64,000 nucleotides of DNA. Source: Neobacillus sp. DY30. Lineage in GTDB: Bacteria > Bacillota > Bacilli > Bacillales > Cytobacillaceae. The stretch covers positions 2,980,001 through 3,044,000 of the forward strand of contig NZ_CP126093.1 of the NCBI RefSeq assembly GCF_030123065.1, in the 5' to 3' direction. How positions within the stretch are numbered: position 1 is the stretch's first letter; every line of letters starts with the position of its first letter. The translations under genes and the position numbers were made by a program. This document shows, piece by piece, positions 51,611 to 60,552 of this stretch. The notes below the pieces were generated by a model that did not search any database, was not told the origin of the DNA, and was given only the letters and a program-made list of their open reading frames with translations.

Positions 51611-52131
51611 TTAGCCCCCTAAACAAACGGTTAATAAAGTGCCAACGCCGATGGGGCCATTTAAAATCAATGCCAGTATCAAGAATACAACGTAAATCAA
51701 TGTTCTTGAAAAAAATATATTGGTTCTAGTTAATTTTTGTATGATCAACGTTAAGCGGTCAATTGGCATCGGTGCAAAGTTGGTGTGTAAATAGGTTGCT
51801 GTTCCTAATCCTATAAAAACAGAACCGATTCCAAAACAAACCATTTTACTGTACCATAGTTCAGGTGTTATCAAATAGTTCAAAAAGAACAGCCACATAT
51901 CAATACCAATACCAGTTATAAAGGCAGTTAACAACCCCAAAACTTTAGGTCTTTGTCTGTTTAACAATGAATTACAACCGATCAATATAAAAGCTAGAAT
52001 GATTTCCCAACTACCTACCGTTAGCCCCACATTTTTGGACAGCCCTACCAAAACTGCATCAAAAGGTGACGTTCCAAGGTCTGATAGTATTGTGAAAGAA
52101 ATACCAAGAGTTAATATTAAAATTCCTAATA
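51611..52131 (-). pseudogene. YczE/YitT-like membrane protein, 5' end missing
   Basis: The minus-strand frame reads YVFYVLGILILTLGISFTIL, SDLGTSPFDAVLVGLSKNVG, then GSWEIILAFILIGCNSLLNR and further membrane segments to ILALILNGPIGVGTLLTVCL. This is the YczE/YyaS family of about five membrane segments. In-frame stops lie just upstream of 52131 and no start codon with a ribosome binding site is present; the open part after TTG 52051 lacks the first membrane helix. The gene is most likely truncated by a rearrangement. Confidence 0.65.
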
Positions 52132-52739
52132 CATAAAAAACATATCCACAATCTCACTAACAAGATACACCTATGATTATTCAAAATGGACAAAAATGCC
52201 ATCGATTTAAGATCACTGGATATTCTATGGTCCCTTTAGGTACAATAATTTGTTTACTATCAATGAAGAGAATGGTCTTTGGACAAGTGAGCCACTAGAA
52301 AAATCACAAAAAAGATATTGGGGAATACAAAAAGTAGTTTCAAGAGAAATTCCGTTAATGGAAATTACGAATCCTGAAACAATCAGAACAAAGATATTTC
52401 AGGGACTAGACCTGTTGCCAATATAAATAACCCATATCTTAAATTCTTGCCGGGTTCGGATTATGAGTACAAAAAGTTAATTAGCGTATCAATTTTAGGT
52501 TCAAGTCGCATATGATTTGGACCTTTTACTTTTGTGACATAAAAATTAGTAAACAAATTAGCACATGAATTAGTAGAATGACAATAGCTGATGTCATACT
52601 TTCTATAAGTACGCTAAAATTGGTTTCAAAAATATTGCTAAAATAAATGTCAATATTGAGTAAAACAATTATTTTCCGTTAATTTCCTTTGGAATATAGA
52701 AAGATATAGTAAAATTTTTAAAGAAAGGGGAAGAGAAAA
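52132..52739. other. Intergenic region with an unrecognised gene fragment
   Basis: The stretch 52207-52426 is open on the plus strand: DHWIFYGPFRYNNLFTINEE, NGLWTSEPLEKSQKRYWGIQ and KVVSREIPLMEITNPETIRT to a TAA at 52426. It has no start codon with a ribosome binding site and matches no family I know. From 52430 to 52739 I see only AT-rich DNA, including the promoter region of the next gene. Confidence 0.4.
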
Positions 52740-53234
52740 ATGATAATAAGACCTATTGAAGTTAGAGATGCCGAAAAATTTTTGGAACTGAGCAAGAGAA
52801 TTGATGAGTCTGGATTTATGCTGTTTGAACCTGGAGAACGCCAAACAACTGTTGAACAACAAAGAATATCAATTGAAAGAATTTTGTCCGAACCAAACTC
52901 AATCTTCTTTGTTGCAGAAATTGAAAACAACCTTGTCGGATTTATTGCAGTAATAGGAAGCAATTTAACTAGAAATCGACATTCCGCAAATATTGTTTTG
53001 GGAGTTCTCGAAGACTATCGAGGACAAGACATTTCGACTAAGATATTCAACAAAGTCTCTGAATGGGCAAAGGAAGTTGGAATTTCAAGATTAGGGCTTA
53101 CAGTTATTAAAAATAATAATAAGGCATTCAACCTATATAGGAAGATGGGGTTCGTTTTAGAAGGAGAAAGAATCCAATCGTTAAAAATTAATGGGGAATT
53201 TGTAAATGAATATTACCTTTATAAATTGTTATAA
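52740..53234 (+). CDS. GNAT-family N-acetyltransferase
   Basis: 164 residues from ATG 52740 (AAAGAAAGGGGAAG upstream). MIIRPIEVRDAEKFLELSKR, the beta-4 strand SIFFVAEIENNLVGFIAVIG, the acetyl-CoA loop EDYRGQDISTKIFNKVSEWA and the C-terminal NNNKAFNLYRKMGFVLEGER define the GNAT fold of the RimI/RimJ-like type. It transfers an acetyl group from acetyl-CoA to an unknown amine. Single gene with a weak hairpin behind. Confidence 0.85.
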   Translation: MIIRPIEVRDAEKFLELSKRIDESGFMLFEPGERQTTVEQQRISIERILSEPNSIFFVAEIENNLVGFIAVIGSNLTRNRHSANIVLGVLEDYRGQDISTKIFNKVSEWAKEVGISRLGLTVIKNNNKAFNLYRKMGFVLEGERIQSLKINGEFVNEYYLYKLL

Positions 53235-53255
53235 AGCCAATAAATAAACAAACAA

Positions 53256-53280
53256 AGCACCTTTCGAAAAGGCGCTCTTT
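53256..53280 (+). terminator. Weak terminator-like hairpin
   Basis: AGCACCTTT and AAAGGCGCT pair around TCGA, followed by CTTT only. It lies 22 bp after the GNAT stop. Confidence 0.4.
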
Positions 53281-53455
53281 AATAATGTCTAAATTACTGC
53301 TTAATTCATTGCAAATTTCACACCAAGTTAGTGATAGAAAAAGATTGTTTTGATGAATAACGAAACAAGGTATTCGATTGTGATTTACAGACCAAGTAAA
53401 AGGGATCTTTCCAATATATAAATTAATTCGTGAGGCCATCATTACTGCTTTACGA

Positions 53456-54355
53456 ATGGAAGGTGTTCGTAAAGAAATCATAGAAGTATATATAGAAAAA
53501 GCGGGTGAAATTACATTTTCAAAAACGGCTAGTAGAAGCATCGTTGGAAAGATGAATAATGCGTTACGTGAAATTGAAATCATGCAAGAATATTTAGATG
53601 AAAAGACAAGAATTCAGCGATATATTAGCGTTATAACCGGTAGATTTAAACAATTATCTGGACACGATCCAGGGTTTTATCCAATTGAAAAAACGCTCAA
53701 ATGCCTCAGCCTAATTTTTGATCAGGAAGGTCATGAAGTTGTAGAGGATGTTCTCGATATTGACCTGTATCAACTGAAAATAAAAATCAATCTAGAGGGT
53801 CATGAAATTGGGCGGCGGGTTCTAGTGCCTTCTACTTTTTCCTTCAGACATCTACATAATATTATTCAAACCGTTTTTGATTGGCATAACGGTCATTTAT
53901 ATGAATTTGTTGTAGAAAGATCGGAAAGGAAGAACCTTAAAATGGTCATGGATGACGACCCCGAGACGATGGAATATTTGGATTTTGATGCATTTGACAT
54001 TCTTCAGGATCGATTTGTTGCCCTTGAAGAAATTTTTCCAACCAATAGTGAAGTACTATATGAATACGATTTTGGAGATTCCTGGGAACATACGATCACA
54101 TTGGAAAAAGTGGTAAAATCAAATGAGTTTCGTGCCATATTTGTTGAGGGAATCGGAGAGAGACCTCCTGAAGATGTAGGAGGAGAAGGGGGCTATAAGG
54201 AATATCTGCGGATTATGGAAGATGTAAACGATCCAGAACATGAGGACATAAAAGCATTGTCCAATCATCAAAAGGAAAGAAACATAAGCAAGGAAAAGAT
54301 TAATCATAGACTTAAACAAGTATTAAAAGGCTATCAATATTCATCTTATTTGTGA
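53456..54355 (+). CDS. pRiA4b ORF-3-like protein with truncated N-terminal domain
   Basis: 299 residues from ATG 53456. Residues about 115-299 are a pRiA4b ORF-3-like domain: LYQLKIKINLEGHEIGRRVL, STFSFRHLHNIIQTVFDWHN, GHLYEFVV, YEYDFGDSWEHTITLEKVV and GERPPEDVGGEGGYKEYL. The preceding part (EGVRKEIIEVYIEKAGEITF) matches the second half of the DUF6933 domain that normally comes before it. The first half can be read in another frame upstream (NNETRYSIVIYRPSKRDLSN, 53354-53416), so a frameshift near 53418 has separated it. The remaining frame may still be translated. Function of the family is not established. Confidence 0.75.
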   Translation: MEGVRKEIIEVYIEKAGEITFSKTASRSIVGKMNNALREIEIMQEYLDEKTRIQRYISVITGRFKQLSGHDPGFYPIEKTLKCLSLIFDQEGHEVVEDVLDIDLYQLKIKINLEGHEIGRRVLVPSTFSFRHLHNIIQTVFDWHNGHLYEFVVERSERKNLKMVMDDDPETMEYLDFDAFDILQDRFVALEEIFPTNSEVLYEYDFGDSWEHTITLEKVVKSNEFRAIFVEGIGERPPEDVGGEGGYKEYLRIMEDVNDPEHEDIKALSNHQKERNISKEKINHRLKQVLKGYQYSSYL

Positions 54356-54468
54356 AAAGGTAGTATCTCACTCACCAAGCCAATACATCTTTAACCGCAC
54401 AGTAAGTTTTTTTCATAAACTTTTGGAAGACTAGCAGAATGAAGAAATAAATAAAAGAGGTGAATGTG

Positions 54469-55401
54469 ATGAAAAGGATATTAGATTGTAGAGCTTCTGA
54501 TTTTCGGCAAATGGACAGGAAAGATTTAAAGCAGGCAATTCGCGCTGCAGAAGGAAGAACAATCATGGCTGAAACGGTGGTAACATCACAACCCTTACTT
54601 CCAGAGGTATCCAACCCGGAAGTGATGAAGGCGTTCGGAGCGGATATGATTTTACTAAACCTGTTTGATGTTTTTAACCCTGTAGTAAATGGGATTGAGT
54701 CATACAGCATATTTCAGCCAAATGTTATAGGCAGTGAAGTGGATGAAAAAATTATTCAAAAAATAAAAGAACTAACGGGCCTGCCGGTAGGCATTAATCT
54801 TGAACCTGTTGATCCAAATGCCCATGCTTTAGAAAAATTGCATACAATGCCGGAAGGACGTACAGCTACTGAAAATTCACTAGCGATGGCAAAGCAATTG
54901 GGGTGTGATTTTATTTGTTTAACGGGAAACCCAAAATCAGGGGTAACCAATGAGAAGATTGAACATGCTATTACATTGGCGAATAAACATTTTGGAGGGC
55001 TCATCATAGCGGGCAAAATGCATAATGCTGGAACGGCAGGAAGCGTATTTGATTTACATGCATTTTCTCGCTTTGCAGAAGCAGGAGCAGATGTCATTCT
55101 TTTCCCCGCACCAGGAACAGTCCCTGGTGTCCGTGAGGAAACTCTTGCGAATGCAGTAGAAAACGTTAAAAACAAAGGGGCATTAACCCTTGCAGCTATT
55201 GGCACTAGCCAAGAAGGAGCAGATGAAGAAACCATCCGCGCCATCGCTTTAAGCTCCAAAAGAGCAGGAGTAGATATTTTTCATATCGGGGATGCTGGGT
55301 ATTCTGGTATGGCACTACCTGAAAATATTCAAACCCTTTCGGTTACGGTAAGAGGGAAAAGACATACATATATAAGAATGGCGGCATCTGCCATGAGATG
55401 A
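54469..55401 (+). CDS. TIM-barrel protein of the DUF7916/phosphonomutase-like family
   Basis: 310 residues from ATG 54469, with GAGGTGA upstream; GTG 54460 adds three. MKRILDCRASDFRQMDRKDL is the characteristic start of a conserved Firmicutes family sometimes annotated as haloacid dehalogenase-like or PEP-phosphonomutase-like. Barrel-like strands include DMILLNLFDVFNP, PVGINLEPVDPNA, FICLTGNPKSGVTNEKI, GGLIIAGKMHNAGTAGS and DVILFPAPGTVPG. Relatives often sit next to sugar PTS genes, suggesting a role with phosphorylated sugars; here it is a single gene. Reaction unknown. Confidence 0.7.
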   Translation: MKRILDCRASDFRQMDRKDLKQAIRAAEGRTIMAETVVTSQPLLPEVSNPEVMKAFGADMILLNLFDVFNPVVNGIESYSIFQPNVIGSEVDEKIIQKIKELTGLPVGINLEPVDPNAHALEKLHTMPEGRTATENSLAMAKQLGCDFICLTGNPKSGVTNEKIEHAITLANKHFGGLIIAGKMHNAGTAGSVFDLHAFSRFAEAGADVILFPAPGTVPGVREETLANAVENVKNKGALTLAAIGTSQEGADEETIRAIALSSKRAGVDIFHIGDAGYSGMALPENIQTLSVTVRGKRHTYIRMAASAMR

Positions 55402-55413
55402 TAACCAGATAGT

Positions 55414-55444
55414 ATCCCTTTCTATTTAAGAAGGGGATTTTTTG
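55414..55444 (+). terminator. Factor-independent terminator
   Basis: ATCCCTTTC (55414-55422) pairs with GAAGGGGAT (55430-55438), followed by TTTTTT. Confidence 0.8.
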
Positions 55445-55479
55445 TCATTTGAACAATGACCAGTATAACCTCTTTAATG

Positions 55480-55575
55480 TCAGAATTTAATAAAATGTGG
55501 GTTAAATCTGGTGGTTGGGCAATTGATCTTTTTATTGGTAAAGTAACTAGGGAACACAATAAAACAATTATTTAA
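55480..55575 (+). pseudogene. Fragment of an aminoglycoside/lincosamide nucleotidyltransferase-like gene
   Basis: The frame SEFNKMWVKSGGWAIDLFIG then KVTREHNKTII ends at TAA 55575. GGWAIDLFxGxxTREHxD is the active-site region of ANT(2'')/LinB-type nucleotidyltransferases. Only about 30 codons are left, with the second active-site Asp region lost. Confidence 0.6.
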
Positions 55576-55599
55576 ATGTAGAAAACTAGTAAAAAGGTG

Positions 55600-56030
55600 C
55601 GATGTGGTGATTATTTCCGATTCGGATATGTGGGATTGAGGAGTTCCTACGATTACATATTCTTTAAGAGGTCTGGCTGCTCTCGAGTTTTCCCTAAAAA
55701 CGGCCAATACCGATTTGCATTCCGGCATGTTCGGCGGCGGCGTTCAGAACGCTAACCATTTGTTAGTGTAGCTGCTTTCTACTCTTCATGATATAAACGG
55801 AAAGGTAAATGTTGAAGGGATTTACGATGATGTTTTAGAATTGACAGTTTTGAGAAGGAACAAATTAAAGCACTGGGCTTTGATGAAGAAAAACTAAAAA
55901 AACAGTTGGGCTTAACGGAACTAACAGGAGGGGAAAATAATTATCCATATCCTGAAAAAATCAAGCCAACATTAGAATTAAACGGCAATGAGGCGGATTT
56001 CAGGGGGAAGGGACAAAAACGTTATCACAC
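55600..56030 (+). pseudogene. Remnant of an M20-family dipeptidase
   Basis: In-frame pieces: VVIISDSDMWD, stop, GVPTITYSLRGLAALEFSLK, TANTDLHSGMFGGGVQNANH, stop, LLSTLHDINGKVNVEGIYDD, then after a frame change EKEQIKALGFDEEKLKKQLG and LTELTGGENNYPYPEKIKPT. The DLHSGxxGGxxxNP-type block and the order match the dimerisation and C-terminal parts of M20 peptidases. Several stops and at least one shift; not functional. Confidence 0.75.
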
Positions 56031-56034
56031 CTTA

Positions 56035-56200
56035 TTTTATTTTTTCAATTAAGCCTAATCCTTCCAATAAATCTACTGGTAATAGCATTTTCATACTGAA
56101 TCCCACCGCCGGTTGAACCAAACCCTGGAGCAATATCACTTTTTTGGATTTTTAGATCATCATAATAAAGGTCATAAGCTTCCATGTAATTGAGTTTTTG
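56035..56200 (-). pseudogene. C-terminal relic of a TNT-like (NAD glycohydrolase toxin) domain
   Basis: The minus strand reads MEAYDLYYDDLKIQKSDIAP then GFGSTGGGIQYENAI, and after a shift MLLPVDLLEGLGLIEKIK and stop. The pattern Y-(x)-V/L...SxIAPxFGxxGGGIQY followed by xxVDxLLxxGLI is what the end of a tuberculosis necrotizing toxin (TNT) domain looks like in Firmicutes polymorphic toxins. The upstream part of the toxin is gone. Assignment is from pattern memory only. Confidence 0.5.
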
Positions 56201-56337
56201 TATTTTAAAACCGAACGGCTAAACCAACTTGTGTAGGTCTTTTTTTAAGAGCCTTTTATGTTGGAAAGTCAATTCGTGAATAAGTTACAACATTTCTTAT
56301 CAACTTAAGAAATATACAATTTAGAAGAAGGTGTAAT

Positions 56338-56628
56338 ATGGCGAAAAATGGTTATCGGTCATTCACCATCATTGCTTTAAGCATGGCAATATTACTAATT
56401 TCATCTTGTAGTCAGTTACAAAGAAAAGAGGAATACATTAAGAATAAAACTCCTCGAGAAGTTTTAGGTTTCTACACAGAAAAGGAAGGAACGTATCCAG
56501 GGTCTCAACCTACAGTTGACTCGCAGTACAACAGTTTAACCATCATTGCACCTTTTTGGTATAAGCTTGATGATAAGAGTCCAGGGAGTCTTATAGATTC
56601 CGAATCTGGTTTTTCTTTTAGTAAATAA
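56338..56628 (+). pseudogene. GH18 spore-cortex-type glycosidase, N-terminal fragment (lipoprotein)
   Basis: From ATG 56338 (GAAGAAGGTGTAAT upstream) 96 residues: a lipoprotein signal (FTIIALSMAILLISSC, lipobox ISSC), then REVLGFYTEKEGTYPGSQPT and SLTIIAPFWYKLDDKSPGSL, which is the first strand and helix region of YdhD/YvbX-like GH18 enzymes. The frame ends at TAA 56628 before the catalytic motif. The remaining enzyme is found in reverse orientation at 56825-57560, so the gene appears split by an inversion. Confidence 0.7.
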
Positions 56629-56824
56629 TATAGCAAGTCTGTCATTTTTACTGTGTCACATACTCTTCTTTAGGTTTCTATAAATTCGTATAGAAATCGG
56701 TACTCCTGCATTTCTATCTTGTTCTCCAGTGATTATGAATGTCTTTGGGGAATATTCTTAAGACGTTGATTTAAGAAAAGGGGATCGTCGCAGCAATCCC
56801 AATAGGATTTAGAAGACCATACCT

Positions 56825-57560
56825 TCACTTTTTTACTTTTATTTTCTCGGGTATAATCTTCCAGTACTTTGAGTCTTCCAAACCGAGTCGCCAAATACCG
56901 ATTCCCCGTAAGTTATATTTTTCTACAAGGTTTAGCTTAAACCCCAGACTATGGCTATTCTCAAACCATACTCGGTGGCTATGTTGATTTTTATCTACGT
57001 AGCTGAAATGAGGTGTTTGCGAACGGGAGTCCCATACAACTTTAGCTTTATATTTATTTTTTTGATCCATTACCTGTGCATAGGAGCTATATACGGCTTT
57101 GTTTGCTGTACTATCCCAGTCCCATCCATAACCTGCGATACCCAGTAAAATTTTTGAAGGTGGTACTTCCTGTTTCAAAGCATACTGAATCGTTGCTTCT
57201 GTCCAATCGACTGATGCTGTTGACCCGGGTTTTGTTCTGGGATTGTGTTCATCGTATGTCATAATCATTAACCCATCTGAATATTGACCTAGCTTTTTGT
57301 AATCAAACCACGGTGACCAGGGATTAGCACGGGAATCACCTGTGTTTGCCGGGACTGAAACCGTAACTAATTTTCCATCCTGGTGCAAAGCATCAGATAA
57401 TTTTTTTATCATCAGACTAAAGGAATCCCGGTCAGTCAATTTCAAATTTTCCATGTCAATATTAATACCATCATATTTAAACTGATTTATTTCATTGCGT
57501 AAGTTCTGAATGAAAGCAGTGCGGTTACTATCGTTAATGAGTACGTTACTCGCTACCTAC
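56825..57560 (-). pseudogene. GH18 glycosidase, catalytic and C-terminal fragment in inverted orientation
   Basis: On the minus strand: ASNVLINDSNRTAFIQNLRN, FKYDGINIDMENL with the GH18 catalytic DGxxIDxE, KLVTVSVPANTGDS, SDGLMIMTYDEHNPRTKPGS (substrate-site MTYD), KILLGIAGYGWDWD and YNLRGIGIWRLGLED (the conserved C-terminal Trp strand). An in-frame stop lies just before 57560 and no signal peptide or start is present; ATG 57454 lies inside the catalytic motif. It is the missing part of the 56338-56628 gene or of a close relative. Confidence 0.75.
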
Positions 57561-57663
57561 GTCAAATCAAATCCTGCAGTAATTTATAATTGTAAAAATA
57601 GTCCGAATTTTATATAGTGTTATCTGAAGGTCGTTTTCTAATTTTTCTGGGAGGTTGATGTCG

Positions 57664-58608
57664 ATGAAATACAGACGTTTAGGGAATAGTGGGTTAAAGG
57701 TAAGTGAAATAAGTTTAGGAAGCTGGTTAACCTACGGAAAAACGGTTGAAGATAACACGGCTGAGAAAACCATACATAAAGCATATGAGCTGGGGATTAA
57801 CTTTTTTGATTCTGCCAATGTTTACGAGCGTGGTGAAGGTGAACGCGTTATGGCTGGGGCTTTAAAGGAATATCCACGTGAATCTTATGTCATTACGACA
57901 AAAGCGTTCTGGCCAATGGGGGAAGGACCGAATGACCGCGGATTATCGAGGAAGCATGTGATTGAACAAGCCAATGCGAGCTTGAAGCGAATGAACTTAG
58001 ATTATGTTGATATTTTTTACTGTCACCGCTATGATCAAGAAACGCCAGTAGAAGAAACGTTGAGAGCCATCGATGATTTAATTCGTCAAGGGAAGATTCT
58101 TTATGCTGGTGTAAGTGAATGGAGTGCAGCTCAGATTGAAGAGGCAGTCCGTGTGGCGGATAAATTCCTTTTAGATCGAATTGTCGTAAACCAGCCTGTA
58201 TATAACATGTTAAACCGCTATATTGAAAAGGAAGTTATTCCGGTGAGTTCAAAACATGGGATTGGACAGGTGGTCTTTTCTCCTCTCGCTCAAGGAATTT
58301 TAACAGGAAAATATAAAGGAAATACCATTCCAGAGGATAGCCGTGCATCAAATGAAGAAATCAACAACTTCATGAAGGGGATGTTGAACGAGAATACCTT
58401 TACGAAGGTAGAGCAGTTAGAGAAGATTGCCAAAGAATTAGAAATCACGCTGCCTAGCCTTGCATTAGCATGGATTTTACGTCAGCCAAATGTTTCAAGC
58501 GCACTAATTGGTGCAAGTAGACCAAGCCAAGTAGAAGAAAATGTCAAAGCCGTTGAAATGGAACTTACGAGTGAAGTTATTGAAAAAATTGAGGGGATTT
58601 TGGCATAG
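57664..58608 (+). CDS. Aldo/keto reductase
   Basis: About 314 residues from ATG 57664 (GGGAGG eight bases upstream). RLGNSGLKVSEISLGSWLTY, FFDSANVYERGEGERVMAGA with the catalytic Asp and Tyr, YVITTKAFWPMGEG with the Lys, and VDIFYCHRYDQETPVEETLR with the His define the AKR fold. Near the end, WILRQPNVSSALIGASRPSQ binds the NADP. The form resembles YhdN/Kv-beta-type reductases. It reduces aldehydes or ketones with NADPH; substrate unknown. Single gene with terminator. Confidence 0.9.
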   Translation: MKYRRLGNSGLKVSEISLGSWLTYGKTVEDNTAEKTIHKAYELGINFFDSANVYERGEGERVMAGALKEYPRESYVITTKAFWPMGEGPNDRGLSRKHVIEQANASLKRMNLDYVDIFYCHRYDQETPVEETLRAIDDLIRQGKILYAGVSEWSAAQIEEAVRVADKFLLDRIVVNQPVYNMLNRYIEKEVIPVSSKHGIGQVVFSPLAQGILTGKYKGNTIPEDSRASNEEINNFMKGMLNENTFTKVEQLEKIAKELEITLPSLALAWILRQPNVSSALIGASRPSQVEENVKAVEMELTSEVIEKIEGILA

Positions 58609-58660
58609 AAACACTTTTTGACCGGAAAGTTCAATTTTTGAGAATAAAATAATAGTAAAA

Positions 58661-58702
58661 ATAGAGTGCTAAAGCTTCAAAGGCTTTAACGCTCTATTTT
58701 TG
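58661..58702 (+). terminator. Factor-independent terminator
   Basis: ATAGAGTGCTAAAGC pairs with GCTTTAACGCTCTAT around a short loop, followed by TTTTTG. Confidence 0.8.
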
Positions 58703-59051
58703 TTGTTTTATTAATATTAAAAATATATAAACCTTAGCAAAATCCTATATAGACTGTAATCAACAGTGTAATAGTATATGCTGTCACTTTGTTAATTGTT
58801 AGGCTTAATTGGGTGGTAATTTTTTGCTACTATATCACTAGTGACATAATAGTGGAATATACCAATGTAACGGAATGCTCTTGTAGTGATCTTGATTGTC
58901 TCCATGACGGGAAGTGTTTCATATAAGGTTAATATATAAAAGAACTTACAAATCTGGTTTGGAGGATATTTTATTGAGGAAATTTTAAAGCATAAGGTAA
59001 GCGGCGTCAAATTTGTCCAATTAAAGTAAGAGATTGAAAGTTTTCGGAATA
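58703..59051. other. Intergenic region with the tail of an unrecognised gene
   Basis: About 350 bp. The frame ending at TAA 59029 reads LQIWFGGYFIEEILKHKVSG then VKFVQLK. This resembles the C-terminus of DUF1629/Imm43-like immunity proteins, but too little is left for a firm call. No other feature until the eut promoter. Confidence 0.35.
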
Positions 59052-59081
59052 TTGACAAAAACCTCTTATAAACACTATAAT
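59052..59081 (+). promoter_or_regulatory. Sigma-A promoter of the eut operon
   Basis: TTGACA (59052-59057) and TATAAT (59076-59081), both perfect consensus hexamers with an 18-bp spacer, 40 bp before eutW. The strong core promoter suggests eutWV is expressed constitutively, with control exerted by antitermination at the downstream leaders. Confidence 0.75.
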
Positions 59082-59121
59082 AATGTTATATATTCTTCTC
59101 ATTTATTAGGAGATTCGACAT

Positions 59122-60552
59122 ATGAAAAACAACATGTTGGAAGAATTATGCTACCTACATACAAATCTATCGAAGGAAGACGTTTTACTGTTACAGGAGT
59201 TAGTTGGAAATTTATCATTAATCGCTGACTTGAATAAAGCAAATATTTTTGTTGATTGTTTAACAAAAGAAGGAAAGCATGCGATTGTCGTCGCCGAGGC
59301 TGCACCGACAACGGCTAAACCCGTTTATAAAAAATCTGTTGTGGGAAAATTTGCTTATGAAGCGTTCGAGCCTTCCGTTCTCTATACATTAAGGACTGGG
59401 AAGCCAATGTTTCAAAACCGTGCATTAACCCAAGAGGGAAAAACGGTAGATCAAAGTGTTGTTCCAATTAATGGCGCTAATGACCGGGTAATTGGTGCGC
59501 TCATAATGGAAAAGGATGGTAGTGAACAGCTTCAAAATCAACAAAAAATGGAAGCGTTGTCAGAAGCGACTGAAACATTGAGTGAAATTCTTATCGGTAT
59601 GACTGAAAATCGTCCAATTATACCTGAGATGATTGAAGAATCTCTCTTCTTTATCGATCAAGAGGGGAAAATACTCTATTGTAATCCTTCAGCAATTAAT
59701 CTAATTCAGGAAATGGGCGAAAATGATAGATCGATAGGACAGCCATTAGTTTCTTTTTTTCCTAGAATTCAAGCGATCCTCAATGAACCTGAAGAACTCA
59801 TGTTTCAGGAAGTGGAGATGTTAAATAAGATTTTTCAGGTAAAAAAAATAAAGCTTGGTCAGTATGACAGAGCAAAAGGCATGTTTGTTATTTTTAAAAA
59901 TATTACTGAACTAAGAGAGAAAGAAAAAGAATTGATTGTTAAATCAGTGGCAATACGTGAAATTCATCACCGTGTTAAAAATAATTTGCAAACGGTTGCC
60001 AGTCTTTTGCGGCTTCAAATGAGAAGAGGCCTGCCCGAGGAAAGCAAAGTCCATTTTGTGGAAAGCTTAAATCGCATTACAAGTATAGCCTCGGTTTATG
60101 AAGTCATATTGTCCAATTCAAGTGTGGATGATGTTGATATTTATAAGTTGCTTGAAAAAATCGGCAACATGCTTGTTTGGGAATCTGAGCATGAAAATAA
60201 AAAAATAATAATTTCCTATACGGGCAAGCACCTGCAGATTAAATCAAATAAAGCAGTATCAGTTGCCTTGGTGGTAAATGAATTAATCCAAAATTGTGTA
60301 AAACATGCTTTTAAAACGATGGATGAAGGTAAAATTGATGTCCTATTTGAGCAAAAAGGCAATGATATTGAGGTTCAAGTGATCGACAATGGGGAAGGAT
60401 ATTCGCCAAAGTCAAAACCTTCATTTGGATTAGATATTGTCAGAATGATGGTTGAGAATGATTTATCTGGACATTTTTCGATTCAACGAACCGATCTGGG
60501 GACGTTGGCAACTGTTACATTCCCCGTAGAATGGGAGATGAGTCTATCGTGA
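59122..60552 (+). CDS. eutW: Ethanolamine sensor histidine kinase EutW
   Basis: 476 residues. Residues 1-150 form an N-terminal GAF-like sensor (LLQELVGNLSLIADLNKANI, FVDCLTKEG, VVPINGANDRVIGALIMEKD), residues about 170-280 a PAS-like domain (ESLFFIDQEGKILYCNPSAI), followed by the HisKA_2 phospho-acceptor AIREIHHRVKNNLQTVASLL and an HATPase with VNELIQNCVKHAF (N box), VIDNGEGYSP (G1) and FGLDIVRMMVE (G2). No membrane segment, so it senses ethanolamine in the cytoplasm and phosphorylates EutV. Starts at ATG 59122 after TAGGAG; overlaps eutV. Confidence 0.9.
   Translation: MKNNMLEELCYLHTNLSKEDVLLLQELVGNLSLIADLNKANIFVDCLTKEGKHAIVVAEAAPTTAKPVYKKSVVGKFAYEAFEPSVLYTLRTGKPMFQNRALTQEGKTVDQSVVPINGANDRVIGALIMEKDGSEQLQNQQKMEALSEATETLSEILIGMTENRPIIPEMIEESLFFIDQEGKILYCNPSAINLIQEMGENDRSIGQPLVSFFPRIQAILNEPEELMFQEVEMLNKIFQVKKIKLGQYDRAKGMFVIFKNITELREKEKELIVKSVAIREIHHRVKNNLQTVASLLRLQMRRGLPEESKVHFVESLNRITSIASVYEVILSNSSVDDVDIYKLLEKIGNMLVWESEHENKKIIISYTGKHLQIKSNKAVSVALVVNELIQNCVKHAFKTMDEGKIDVLFEQKGNDIEVQVIDNGEGYSPKSKPSFGLDIVRMMVENDLSGHFSIQRTDLGTLATVTFPVEWEMSLS

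Noticed and set aside
54756..55259. 167-codon minus-strand frame opposite the TIM-barrel gene
   Set aside because: Shadow frame; the plus-strand gene has clear family motifs and a ribosome binding site.
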